From positions 1-64,000 of the forward strand of contig JBMNUT010000005.1 of the NCBI GenBank assembly GCA_050946375.1: a DNA stretch of 64,000 nt, given 5' to 3'. The translations under genes and the position numbers were made by a program. Source of the stretch: UBA1794 sp050946375 (GTDB taxonomy: Bacteria > Bacteroidota > Bacteroidia > Bacteroidales > Bacteroidaceae). Position 1 is the stretch's first letter. Each line of letters opens with the position of its first letter. The notes below the pieces were generated by a model. It was not told the DNA's origin, ran no database searches, and was given only the letters and a program-made list of their open reading frames with translations. Positions 36,805 to 44,561 of this stretch are shown piece by piece.

Positions 36805-38985
36805 ATGAAAAAAGCAATAATTATAGGAATGTGCGCCGCTGTAATGGGCACAGGCTTTACTTCGTGCTTGGATGTCGAGAACGAGCGTTTTGCCGAAGTA
36901 GACCAGATGAGCACGAGCGACTCCGCTTTCTATTTCCTGAGCATCCTCAACGGTGTGAAGACGCTGGCTCCCCGCCTTGTCGTGCTGGGCGAATTGCGCG
37001 GTGACCTGATGACGGCTACGAACCATGCCGCCACCGAACTCCGCGAAATCGACCAGTGGACGCTCAATCAGAACACCGACAACAAGTACCTCAGCAAGAC
37101 GGAGTACTATAATATCATCAACCAGTGTAACTACATCATCGAGTATGGCGCCGCTCTGCCCAAAGAGCAGGCGGCTGCCACCGCGATGCGTGCCTGGACC
37201 TACCTGCAGTTGGCTATCAACTACGGACGGGCTGCATATTATGAGAACTTCATCGCCAGTGAGGAAGCCTCCTATGCCGACTATCCCAAACTGGGTGTAG
37301 ATGAACTGGCCGGAGAGCTTATCCCGCAGCTCGAAGCCATCCTCAATGTGCCCCCCGTGGATTACGGAACCTACGGTACGGACTTCTCCATGCAGATCTT
37401 CAACCCCCGTTTCGTATTGGCAGAACTTTACCTCTGGCGTGGTGCCGGCCGTTCCGACTATGTGCGGGCTGCTGAGCTCTACTATGACCTCATCGTAAAC
37501 GACTACCCCAATGCCGAGAACCAGAACACGCCCCGTTATGCAGCAATACCTATGGATTTCTCTTCCGGTACGTCTTCCAGTTCGTCGGCCACGCAGCGTG
37601 TATATTATAGTAATTCCCGTATGAATCCGATGAACTGGTCGAGCGGCTGGGATCGTACTCTCTCGGGACTAACTCCAATTTCGAGCGAAGAGAATGCACA
37701 GCAGACGTTGGTTGATGGGATGACTGACGTGCGCTATACCACGGGCGAGAATGCAGTAACCTGTAATCTGGATACTCTGACCGGTCTGATGGCCTCTTCT
37801 ACGAGCCTGAGTACCAGCGACCGTCTGGAAGCAATCTCCCTGACCGCTACGCGCGCCATGTCTTCCATTTTCTCCTCTACGCTGTACACTTTCTACGAGG
37901 ATGAAACCGACCTGTACACCCAGGATGGAAACACGGCTTTCAGCAACTACCTGAACCATTCGAGCCTTGAGTCCGACGTAACCACCCGTTTGGGCGACCT
38001 GCGTATCAACGAGACTTATACGCCCAATCCCGGTTCCGGTATTACGATTAGCGGTGGAAGCATCGTGAGCACTTATCCGGACAGTGTGATAGCCAAGTAT
38101 CTGGATGTTACTTCGGGTAATAAGACCATCACCATTGCCCGTTCGGCTTACCTCTATCTGCGCTATGCCGAGGCTGTAAACCGCGCCGGCAAGCCGGGTC
38201 TGGCCATGATTGCCTTGAAGTATGGTTTGAACCAGCTCAACGTTCGTTTCTACATGCCTGCCAGCGAGAAGCTCTCCATCGACGGCGAAGATATGACGTT
38301 TGCCCTCTATCTGCGTGACTATGCGAACGACCAGTCTTCTGTTTCCTATACTTCCCGTGTGCCCCAGCCGTTGTATGCCATCGAGAACGGCACCGATACG
38401 GTAGAAGTCGGTACTTTCGTCTACGATGCTACCGAGAGCCGTCTGAAGGCTTCCATGCCGGTGAGCGTGGCCGACCAGTATCTGCGTTCCGACGGTGCCG
38501 GTTATCGTATTCCGGTTACCCACATGGAGAACGGTCGCTACATCATTGGCGAGAATGCCGTGGCAGAAACGACTCCTAACTACGCATTCTATTGCTTCAA
38601 GGATACCACCGAGTCTTACTACGACTTCCCCACCACTATGTATGCCAACGTAGGTCTCCACTGGCGTGGTGCCGGTTGCGCCGCTCTCGACTCTACCTAT
38701 CAGATGCCGAACGTGCGCTATCCGGGCAATGTAGAAGCTCAGCAGGCTTACATGGACTCCGTTATCTGTAACGAGTATGCTTTGGAGACAGCTTTCGAAG
38801 GTGGACGTTTCGCCGACCTGATGCGTCTCTCCAAGCACCGCAACGATCCGAACTTCCTCATGTATTACTTGGGCCGGAAGTATGACCAAGCGTTTATCGA
38901 AAAGTTGAGAGGCCGTCAAGGTTCTGTTCCTTCCAGCGGTTGGGATTATTCCTCTTGGTATTTGCCCGACTACGAGAAAGAATGA
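36805..38985 (+). CDS. SusD/RagB-family surface lipoprotein (second pair)
   Basis: 726 aa, long for SusD. Lipoprotein signal with GFTSC (Cys21). SusD-like N-terminal helices (FYFLSILNGVKTLAPRLVVLGELRGD, split here by a helix break) and a C-terminal YALETAFEGGRFADLMRLSKH motif replace the usual REFLFEGKRW pattern. It is a divergent SusD homolog that likely lids the second SusC. Last gene of the operon, followed by a strong terminator. Confidence 0.88.
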   Translation: MKKAIIIGMCAAVMGTGFTSCLDVENERFAEVDQMSTSDSAFYFLSILNGVKTLAPRLVVLGELRGDLMTATNHAATELREIDQWTLNQNTDNKYLSKTEYYNIINQCNYIIEYGAALPKEQAAATAMRAWTYLQLAINYGRAAYYENFIASEEASYADYPKLGVDELAGELIPQLEAILNVPPVDYGTYGTDFSMQIFNPRFVLAELYLWRGAGRSDYVRAAELYYDLIVNDYPNAENQNTPRYAAIPMDFSSGTSSSSSATQRVYYSNSRMNPMNWSSGWDRTLSGLTPISSEENAQQTLVDGMTDVRYTTGENAVTCNLDTLTGLMASSTSLSTSDRLEAISLTATRAMSSIFSSTLYTFYEDETDLYTQDGNTAFSNYLNHSSLESDVTTRLGDLRINETYTPNPGSGITISGGSIVSTYPDSVIAKYLDVTSGNKTITIARSAYLYLRYAEAVNRAGKPGLAMIALKYGLNQLNVRFYMPASEKLSIDGEDMTFALYLRDYANDQSSVSYTSRVPQPLYAIENGTDTVEVGTFVYDATESRLKASMPVSVADQYLRSDGAGYRIPVTHMENGRYIIGENAVAETTPNYAFYCFKDTTESYYDFPTTMYANVGLHWRGAGCAALDSTYQMPNVRYPGNVEAQQAYMDSVICNEYALETAFEGGRFADLMRLSKHRNDPNFLMYYLGRKYDQAFIEKLRGRQGSVPSSGWDYSSWYLPDYEKE

Positions 38986-39041
38986 TGCGTAGGTAGCCGC
39001 ACCCCGTGTGCGGGACTACCGCCGATATACGATTTTTTTGC

Positions 39042-39081
39042 AGAGAACCTGCCCCGGAAACGAGGCGGGTTCTCTTTTTTT
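39042..39081 (+). terminator. Strong terminator of the FAS1/SusCD operon
   Basis: AGAGAACC (39042-39049) pairs with GGTTCTCT (39068-39075) around an inner GCC/GGC stem, then a T7 run. A further hairpin (GGTAG.CCGCAC / GTGCGG..CTACC, 38992-39020) lies just before it, so the operon ends with tandem hairpins. Confidence 0.88.
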
Positions 39082-39181
39082 ATCCGTCCGTGTGAGCTGT
39101 TTTATCTGTGTGTGCAAGCCGTTATCGCCGCAATTCGTCGCCGGGGCATTTCCCTGTTCCGCCACAGACGGCGGTGGTGCG

Positions 39182-39247
39182 TCCCGAAAAGCAGCAAGGG
39201 AAATTCCGGAAAGCGGCAAGGCTAATTTCCCGAAGCAGCAAGGCTAA
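39182..39247 (+). repeat. Three tandem 22-bp repeat units
   Basis: Contiguous units at 39182-39203, 39204-39225 and 39226-39247 share GCAGCAAGG or GCGGCAAGG after a TTTCC/CGGAAA half. They run in the opposite sense to those at 60572-60659. They lie between the SusCD operon terminator and the metallophosphoesterase gene. Confidence 0.8.
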
Positions 39248-39428
39248 TCCGTAGCAGCCTTCAGTGAATACTTCCGAAAGTACAGCCTTCTCTTGGGAAC
39301 ACTATATGCGCCCTTTCGACCATCGCTGCTCCGACGAATGGCGTGTTGCAGGCGTTTCTCTTCCGGAAAGAGGAAAAATAGACTATTTCTTAGGCGATAG
39401 GGAACGGCCTCCGCTTGCGAAATTCCCT

Positions 39429-39436
39429 TAATTTTG
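39429..39436 (+). promoter_or_regulatory. -7 box immediately before the metallophosphoesterase gene
   Basis: TAATTTTG fits TAnnTTTG. The start codon at 39445 is only 8 nt further, so the transcript could be nearly leaderless. No -33 TTTG is clear. Confidence 0.45.
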
Positions 39437-39444
39437 CCCCGCTT

Positions 39445-40287
39445 ATGATGAAGAACCGTTTCACCCTTTTTCCGCTCATCCGTCGTATTCCATTCTTCGG
39501 TCTGCTCCTGCTGGTACTTGCCTTGCCCGGTTGCGACCTTTTCGAATATCATCCGTACAGTATGGACACGGAGGGAATCGCCGATGTCAATCAGTCCAAC
39601 ATCGACCGCATAGCCGCTGCCTGCCGGGGAAAAGACACTTTGCGCTTCGCGCTCATCAGCGATACCCAGCGGCAGTATGACGAGACGGTGGACCTCGTGG
39701 CCCATCTCAATGCCAACGACAGCCTCGACCTGGTTATCCATGCGGGCGACCTGACCGACTTCGGCCTCACGAAGGAGTTCATCTGGATGTATGAGATTCT
39801 GTCCGGCCTGCGCGTGCCGTTCGTCACGCTCCTCGGCAACCACGACGTCCTGGCCAACGGTTACGAGGCCTACCTCAGCATGTTCGGGCCGGCCGACTTC
39901 TCTTTTGTGGCCGGGCGGGTGCGCTTCGTCTGCCTGAACACCAATGCCATCGAGTTCGACTACGCTACTCCCATTCCCAACTTCTCTTTCATCAGTTCCT
40001 GCCTCTCCGACGATGCGGAACAGCCCGGCCTGCGCACCATTGTGGCCATGCACTCTGCGCCCTATACCGAGCAGTTCAACAATAATGTGGCCGAGGTGTT
40101 CGAAGAATACATTACCCGTTTTTCCGACCTCGTCTGCTGCCTCCACGGCCATGGCCACGGCTATGAGCACCGCGACCTCTTCGGCGACGGCGTGATGTAC
40201 TACAGTTCGCCCAATCCCAAGAAGCGGCATTATTTAGTCTTTACCATAACCCCCGACAGTTATTCCTATGAAGTTGTTTGGTTCTGA
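39445..40287 (+). CDS. Calcineurin-like metallophosphoesterase lipoprotein
   Basis: 280 aa. Start ATG 39445 (or 39448) precedes a signal peptide ending LALPGC, a lipoprotein-type site. Metallophosphoesterase motifs are in order: ISDTQ (first motif, Gln in place of the usual His), HAGDLTDFG, LLGNHD, AMHSAP and GHGHG. This is a dinuclear metal phosphoesterase fold facing the periplasm; the substrate is not evident. Its last 20 bp overlap the next gene, indicating translational coupling. Confidence 0.88.
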   Translation: MMKNRFTLFPLIRRIPFFGLLLLVLALPGCDLFEYHPYSMDTEGIADVNQSNIDRIAAACRGKDTLRFALISDTQRQYDETVDLVAHLNANDSLDLVIHAGDLTDFGLTKEFIWMYEILSGLRVPFVTLLGNHDVLANGYEAYLSMFGPADFSFVAGRVRFVCLNTNAIEFDYATPIPNFSFISSCLSDDAEQPGLRTIVAMHSAPYTEQFNNNVAEVFEEYITRFSDLVCCLHGHGHGYEHRDLFGDGVMYYSSPNPKKRHYLVFTITPDSYSYEVVWF

Positions 40288-41071
40288 TTGCCTTTCGTTC
40301 GTCTGCCGGGGGCTTTTACGAGTTTTCCTTTGCCTGTCCCCGCTGTGTTCCCTTGCGGCTCAGGAACGGCAGACCGCTGCGCCCGATACGCTGGTGCCGG
40401 CCTTGCCGCAAGAGTTGCCGGCCGGGTGGTCCGTTGCTGCCGATTCGGCGGCCCTTTCCCCGTCGTTTCCCGCGGAAGAGGCGTTGCCGGACACGGTCGA
40501 ACCGCGCTACATGCGCCATGCCGAATTTGTGCGCACGCTCTGGGCGCGCCTCACCCCGCAGTATCTGAAGGTGCAGTATGCCGGCTCCATCGGGCTTATC
40601 TCCATCGGTACGGGCTGGGACTATGGGAAGCGCGACCGCTGGGAAACCGACGTCCTGCTCGGCTTTACGCCCAAGTATGAGGACAAGCGCATCAAGGTGA
40701 CGCTCACCCTGCGCGAGCAGTTCACCCCCTGGTCTATCCCCCTGAAGCGCGCTCCCCGCTGGTCGATAGAGCCGCTGACGTGCGGACTGTTCATGAGTAC
40801 CACGTTCGACAAGCGTTTCTGGGCTCACGAGCCGGGGCGTTACCCGAGCGGGTACTACGGTTTCTCCACGAAAATCCGTTTCAACCTCTTTCTCGGCCAG
40901 CAGTGCACCGTCAATATCGCCCAGCGCAAGGCGCTCCACCGTGCCGTCTCTTTCTACTATCAGCTCTCCATCAGCGAGCTGAACCTCGTTTCGGCCTGGG
41001 GCAACAGCTACCTGCGTCCTTCCGACTATCTGAGCCTGGCTTTCGGACTCAAGCTCCATCTGCTCGACTGA
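40268..41071 (+). CDS. Hypothetical envelope protein coupled to the metallophosphoesterase
   Basis: 267 aa. The start ATG 40268 lies within the preceding gene, a 20-bp overlap in another frame. A signal peptide (LLRVFLCLSPLCSLAAQ) is present. A Pro/Ala-rich linker to about 80 is followed by a beta-rich, aromatic C-terminal half (YYGFSTKIRFNLFLGQQ, YQLSISELNLVSAWGNSYLRPSDYLSLAFGLKL) with alternating patterns compatible with a small outer-membrane barrel. I do not recognise a family. Coupling suggests it works with the phosphoesterase. Confidence 0.75.
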   Translation: MKLFGSDCLSFVCRGLLRVFLCLSPLCSLAAQERQTAAPDTLVPALPQELPAGWSVAADSAALSPSFPAEEALPDTVEPRYMRHAEFVRTLWARLTPQYLKVQYAGSIGLISIGTGWDYGKRDRWETDVLLGFTPKYEDKRIKVTLTLREQFTPWSIPLKRAPRWSIEPLTCGLFMSTTFDKRFWAHEPGRYPSGYYGFSTKIRFNLFLGQQCTVNIAQRKALHRAVSFYYQLSISELNLVSAWGNSYLRPSDYLSLAFGLKLHLLD

Positions 41072-41176
41072 GGCCTGCAACCGCCCGAATCCCGCCTGCA
41101 GAGCCGATTCTGCCTTTGTCGCCGTGCGGTCGAAAATCTGTTTGCAAATCGCAGTGGATATCTAACGCTTTTTTCC

Positions 41177-41184
41177 TACCTTTG
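41177..41184 (+). promoter_or_regulatory. -7 promoter box for ettA
   Basis: TACCTTTG, a perfect TAnnTTTG match 28 nt before the start codon; no clear -33 box. Confidence 0.6.
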
Positions 41185-41212
41185 CGACTATCATAGATTT
41201 CAACCCAATCTT

Positions 41213-42901
41213 ATGGCAGACGACAAGAAGATTATTTTCTCCATGGTGGGCGTGAGCAAGAGCTTCCAGCCCGGCAAATTCGTCCTCAAGGACATTTATC
41301 TCTCGTTTTTTTATGGCGCAAAAATTGGAATCATCGGATTGAATGGTTCCGGAAAGTCGACTTTGATGAAAATCATAGCCGGCCTGGAGCAATCCTACCA
41401 GGGCGAGGTCGTCTTTTCTCCGGGCTATTCCGTGGGTTATCTGCCCCAGGAGCCGCAACTCGACCCGGCAAAGACCGTGAAGGAAGTCGTCATGGAGGGC
41501 GTGCAGCCCGTCTTGGACGCCTTGGCCGAGTATGAAAGCATCAATGAGAAGTTCGGTTTGCCCGAATATTACGAGGATGAGGACAAAATGAACCAGCTTT
41601 TCGCCCGTCAGGCCGAGCTGCAGGACGTTTTGGACTCCACCGATGCGTGGAACCTCGACAGCAAACTGGAGCGGGCCATGGACGCTTTGCGCTGTCCGCC
41701 CGAGGATCAGCCCGTTTCGCAGCTCTCCGGAGGCGAACGCCGCCGCGTGGCGCTGTGCCGCCTCCTGCTTCAGAAGCCGGACGTGCTGCTCCTCGACGAA
41801 CCGACCAACCACTTGGACGCCGAAAGCATAGACTGGCTGGAACAACACTTGCAGCAATATGAGGGAACGGTCATTGCCGTGACGCACGACCGCTACTTCC
41901 TCGACCACGTGGCCGGCTGGATTCTCGAACTCGACCGGGGCGAGGGCATACCCTACCAGGGCAATTATTCCTCGTGGCTGGAGCAAAAGGCACGCCGGCT
42001 GGAGATGGAGGAGAAAACCGCCAGCAAGCGGCGCAAAACCCTCGAGCGCGAGCTGGAATGGGTGCGCATGGCTCCCAAGGCGCGCCATGCAAAGGGAAAA
42101 GCGCGCCTGAACTCCTACGACAAGCTGCTGAACGAGGACCAGAAAGAGAAGGAGGCTAAACTCGAAATATTCATCCCCAACGGCCCGCGTCTGGGCAACA
42201 AGGTAATCGAGGCGCAGCATGTGGCAAAGGCGTATGGCGACAAACTGCTGTACGACGACCTGAACTTCGTGCTTCCGCCCAACGGCATTGTCGGCGTAAT
42301 CGGCCCCAATGGCGCCGGAAAGACCACTCTTTTCCGCCTCATCATGGGGCTGGACAAGCCCGACCGGGGTACGTTTGAGGTAGGGGAGACGGTGAAGTTG
42401 GCTTACGTCGACCAGCAACACAAGGATATCGACCCGGAGAAGACGGTCTATGAGGTCATCTCTCAGGGCAACGAACTGCTCCGCATGGGCGGGCGCGACG
42501 TGAACGCGCGGGCTTACCTCTCGCGGTTTAACTTCACGGGTCCCGACCAGGAGAAGAAGTGCGGCATGCTTTCCGGTGGTGAGCGCAACCGCCTGCATCT
42601 GGCCATGGCGCTCAAGGAGGAGGGCAATGTGCTGCTCCTGGACGAGCCGACCAACGACATCGACGTCAACACGCTGCGCGCCCTGGAGGAAGGTCTGGAA
42701 GAGTTTGCCGGCTGTGCCGTGGTTATCAGTCACGACCGCTGGTTCCTCGACCGCATCTGCACGCATATCCTGGCATTCGAGGGAGACTCGAAGGTATTCT
42801 ACTTCGAAGGCTCTTACTCCGAATACGAGGAGAATAAACTCAAGCGCCTTGGCCGTGAAGAGCCGAAACGCATACGATACCGGAAACTGACGGACGACTG
42901 A
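41213..42901 (+). CDS. ettA: Energy-dependent translational throttle protein (ABC-F ATPase)
   Basis: 562 aa, close to the Escherichia coli EttA length. Two ABC domains are present, each with Walker A (GLNGSGKSTL near 43; GPNGAGKTTL near 364), signature LSGGERRRVAL and LSGGERNRLHL, and Walker B LLLDEPTNHLD / LLLDEPTNDID. No membrane segments. ABC-F proteins bind the ribosomal E site; EttA gates the first elongation steps according to ATP/ADP. The long linker between the domains has the usual charged helices. Confidence 0.93.
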   Translation: MADDKKIIFSMVGVSKSFQPGKFVLKDIYLSFFYGAKIGIIGLNGSGKSTLMKIIAGLEQSYQGEVVFSPGYSVGYLPQEPQLDPAKTVKEVVMEGVQPVLDALAEYESINEKFGLPEYYEDEDKMNQLFARQAELQDVLDSTDAWNLDSKLERAMDALRCPPEDQPVSQLSGGERRRVALCRLLLQKPDVLLLDEPTNHLDAESIDWLEQHLQQYEGTVIAVTHDRYFLDHVAGWILELDRGEGIPYQGNYSSWLEQKARRLEMEEKTASKRRKTLERELEWVRMAPKARHAKGKARLNSYDKLLNEDQKEKEAKLEIFIPNGPRLGNKVIEAQHVAKAYGDKLLYDDLNFVLPPNGIVGVIGPNGAGKTTLFRLIMGLDKPDRGTFEVGETVKLAYVDQQHKDIDPEKTVYEVISQGNELLRMGGRDVNARAYLSRFNFTGPDQEKKCGMLSGGERNRLHLAMALKEEGNVLLLDEPTNDIDVNTLRALEEGLEEFAGCAVVISHDRWFLDRICTHILAFEGDSKVFYFEGSYSEYEENKLKRLGREEPKRIRYRKLTDD

Positions 42902-42965
42902 TTCGCCTGCCGCTGCGGCTGTGTGCGTCTGCTGTCCCGTTGTGGGGCGGAGATGCCGGGTTCGG

Positions 42966-43031
42966 TCGGGGGCGGAAGTGCCTGCGGTTTTCGGGAAAAC
43001 ATCTGGCGCTTTCCGGAAAAAGTGCCGGCGA
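42966..43031 (+). repeat. Three tandem 22-bp repeat units
   Basis: Units at 42966-42987 (decayed), 42988-43009 and 43010-43031, with palindromic halves TTTTCGGGAAAA and TTTCCGGAAAAA. They fill the gap between ettA and the aminopeptidase gene, ending 32 bp before its start codon. Confidence 0.8.
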
Positions 43032-43062
43032 TTTTAGAAAGAACGACCAATATTATAGAGAT

Positions 43063-44460
43063 ATGTTTGAAGCATCCGTTTACGAAACACGCCGCCAGAC
43101 GCTTTGTTCGAAGCTCACCTCTGGCATAGTTCTCCTCTTGGGCAATGAGGAGGTAGGCATGAATTATGCCGACAATACGTATGACTATCGTCAGGATAGT
43201 ACGTTCCTTTACTACTTTGGCCACAGCCTTCCCGGGCTGGCAGCCATCATCGATGTGGAAAGCCACGAGGCCGTACTCTATGGCAATGACCCCTCTATCG
43301 ACGATATCGTGTGGACCGGTCCGCTGCCCAGCATTCAGCAGCTGGCCGAACAAGTGGGCTTGAAGAAGAGCGGAAGCCTCGCCCGCCTGCAGGACGACCT
43401 GCGCGCCGCTGTCAACGCCGGCCGCAAGGTGCACTTCCTGCCGCAGTACCGCTACCGCAACCAGATATGGATTATGGACATGCTGGGCATCGTTCCCTCT
43501 TTGCAGGAAAGCTATTCCTCGCTCGAACTGATAAAAGCCGTCATTTCCATGCGTGCCGTCAAGGAACCCCGCGAGATTGAAGAAATCGAGAAGGCATGTA
43601 AGGTGGGCCAGGAGATGCAGCTTATGGCCATGCGCCTGGGCAAAGCCGGCGTATCGGAGAAGTACATTGCCGGGCAGGTGGACGGCGTAGCGCTGTCGTA
43701 TGGCGCAAAGCCTTCGTTCCCCACCATCCTGACCCAGAAGGCGGCTACGCTCCACATTCACAGCCACGACGGTATCCTCAAGGATGGCAACCTCGTGCTC
43801 AACGATTGCGGTGCGGAGTCGATGCTTTACTACTGCAGCGACTATTCGCGCTCGTGGCCTGTTAGCGGAAAATATACGCAGCAGCAGCGTGAAATCTACG
43901 ACATTGCCTACAAATCCTACACCACGGCGCTGGCTTTGGCTAAGCCGGGCGTGACCTATATGCACGTTCATTACGAGGCTTGCAAGGTCATCTTCAACGG
44001 ATTGAAGGAGCTGGGCCTGACGAAGGGCGATGCCGATGCAGCCGTAGCAGCCGGTGCACACAGCCTGTTCTTCCCCTGCGGTTTGGGACACATGATGGGC
44101 ATGGACGTACACGATATGGAGAACCTCGGGCAAATCTATGTCGGTTACGACGACGAGGTACGCCCCCGCACGGAATTCGGTATCAAGTCCCTGCGTATGG
44201 GACGTCGTCTGCAGCCGGGATTCGTAATGACCGACGAGCCGGGCATCTACTTCATTCCCGAACTCATCGACCGCTGGAAGGCAGACGGCACTTGCAAGGA
44301 GTTCCTGAACTTCCCCGCTATCGAGAAATACCGTAACTTCGGCGGCCTGCGTGTGGAGGACGATATTCTGATAACGGAAGATGGTTCTCGTTTCCTCGGC
44401 GGGCATCTCATCAATTCCGCAGACGAAATTGAGGAATACATCGCCCAGTCGCGCAGCTAA
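43063..44460 (+). CDS. Xaa-Pro aminopeptidase (peptidase M24B)
   Basis: 465 aa from ATG 43063; an open frame upstream crosses 22-bp repeats. N-terminal creatinase-like domain then pita-bread fold with all five metal ligands visible: Asp248 (LNDCGAE), Asp260 (SDYSRSWP), His343 (GLGHMMG), Glu392 (TDEPGIYF) and Glu432 (RVEDDIL). It removes N-terminal residues preceding proline in the cytoplasm (PepP-like). No signal peptide. A terminator follows 20 bp later. Confidence 0.93.
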   Translation: MFEASVYETRRQTLCSKLTSGIVLLLGNEEVGMNYADNTYDYRQDSTFLYYFGHSLPGLAAIIDVESHEAVLYGNDPSIDDIVWTGPLPSIQQLAEQVGLKKSGSLARLQDDLRAAVNAGRKVHFLPQYRYRNQIWIMDMLGIVPSLQESYSSLELIKAVISMRAVKEPREIEEIEKACKVGQEMQLMAMRLGKAGVSEKYIAGQVDGVALSYGAKPSFPTILTQKAATLHIHSHDGILKDGNLVLNDCGAESMLYYCSDYSRSWPVSGKYTQQQREIYDIAYKSYTTALALAKPGVTYMHVHYEACKVIFNGLKELGLTKGDADAAVAAGAHSLFFPCGLGHMMGMDVHDMENLGQIYVGYDDEVRPRTEFGIKSLRMGRRLQPGFVMTDEPGIYFIPELIDRWKADGTCKEFLNFPAIEKYRNFGGLRVEDDILITEDGSRFLGGHLINSADEIEEYIAQSRS

Positions 44461-44481
44461 CCTGCTGGCTTTTTGATATTG

Positions 44482-44521
44482 AAAGGCAGGAGTTTCGTCA
44501 AAAAGGAGCTCCTGCCTTTAT
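44482..44521 (+). terminator. Intrinsic terminator after the M24 aminopeptidase gene
   Basis: AAAGGCAGGAG (44482-44492) pairs perfectly with CTCCTGCCTTT (44509-44519). Confidence 0.75.
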
Positions 44522-44561
44522 GATTTTGTGTAAGGATAACAATGAAAAATGAATCTTGCTT

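Noticed and set aside
39244..40230. 328-codon minus-strand frame
   Set aside because: Opposes the metallophosphoesterase gene, which has full motifs and a signal peptide.
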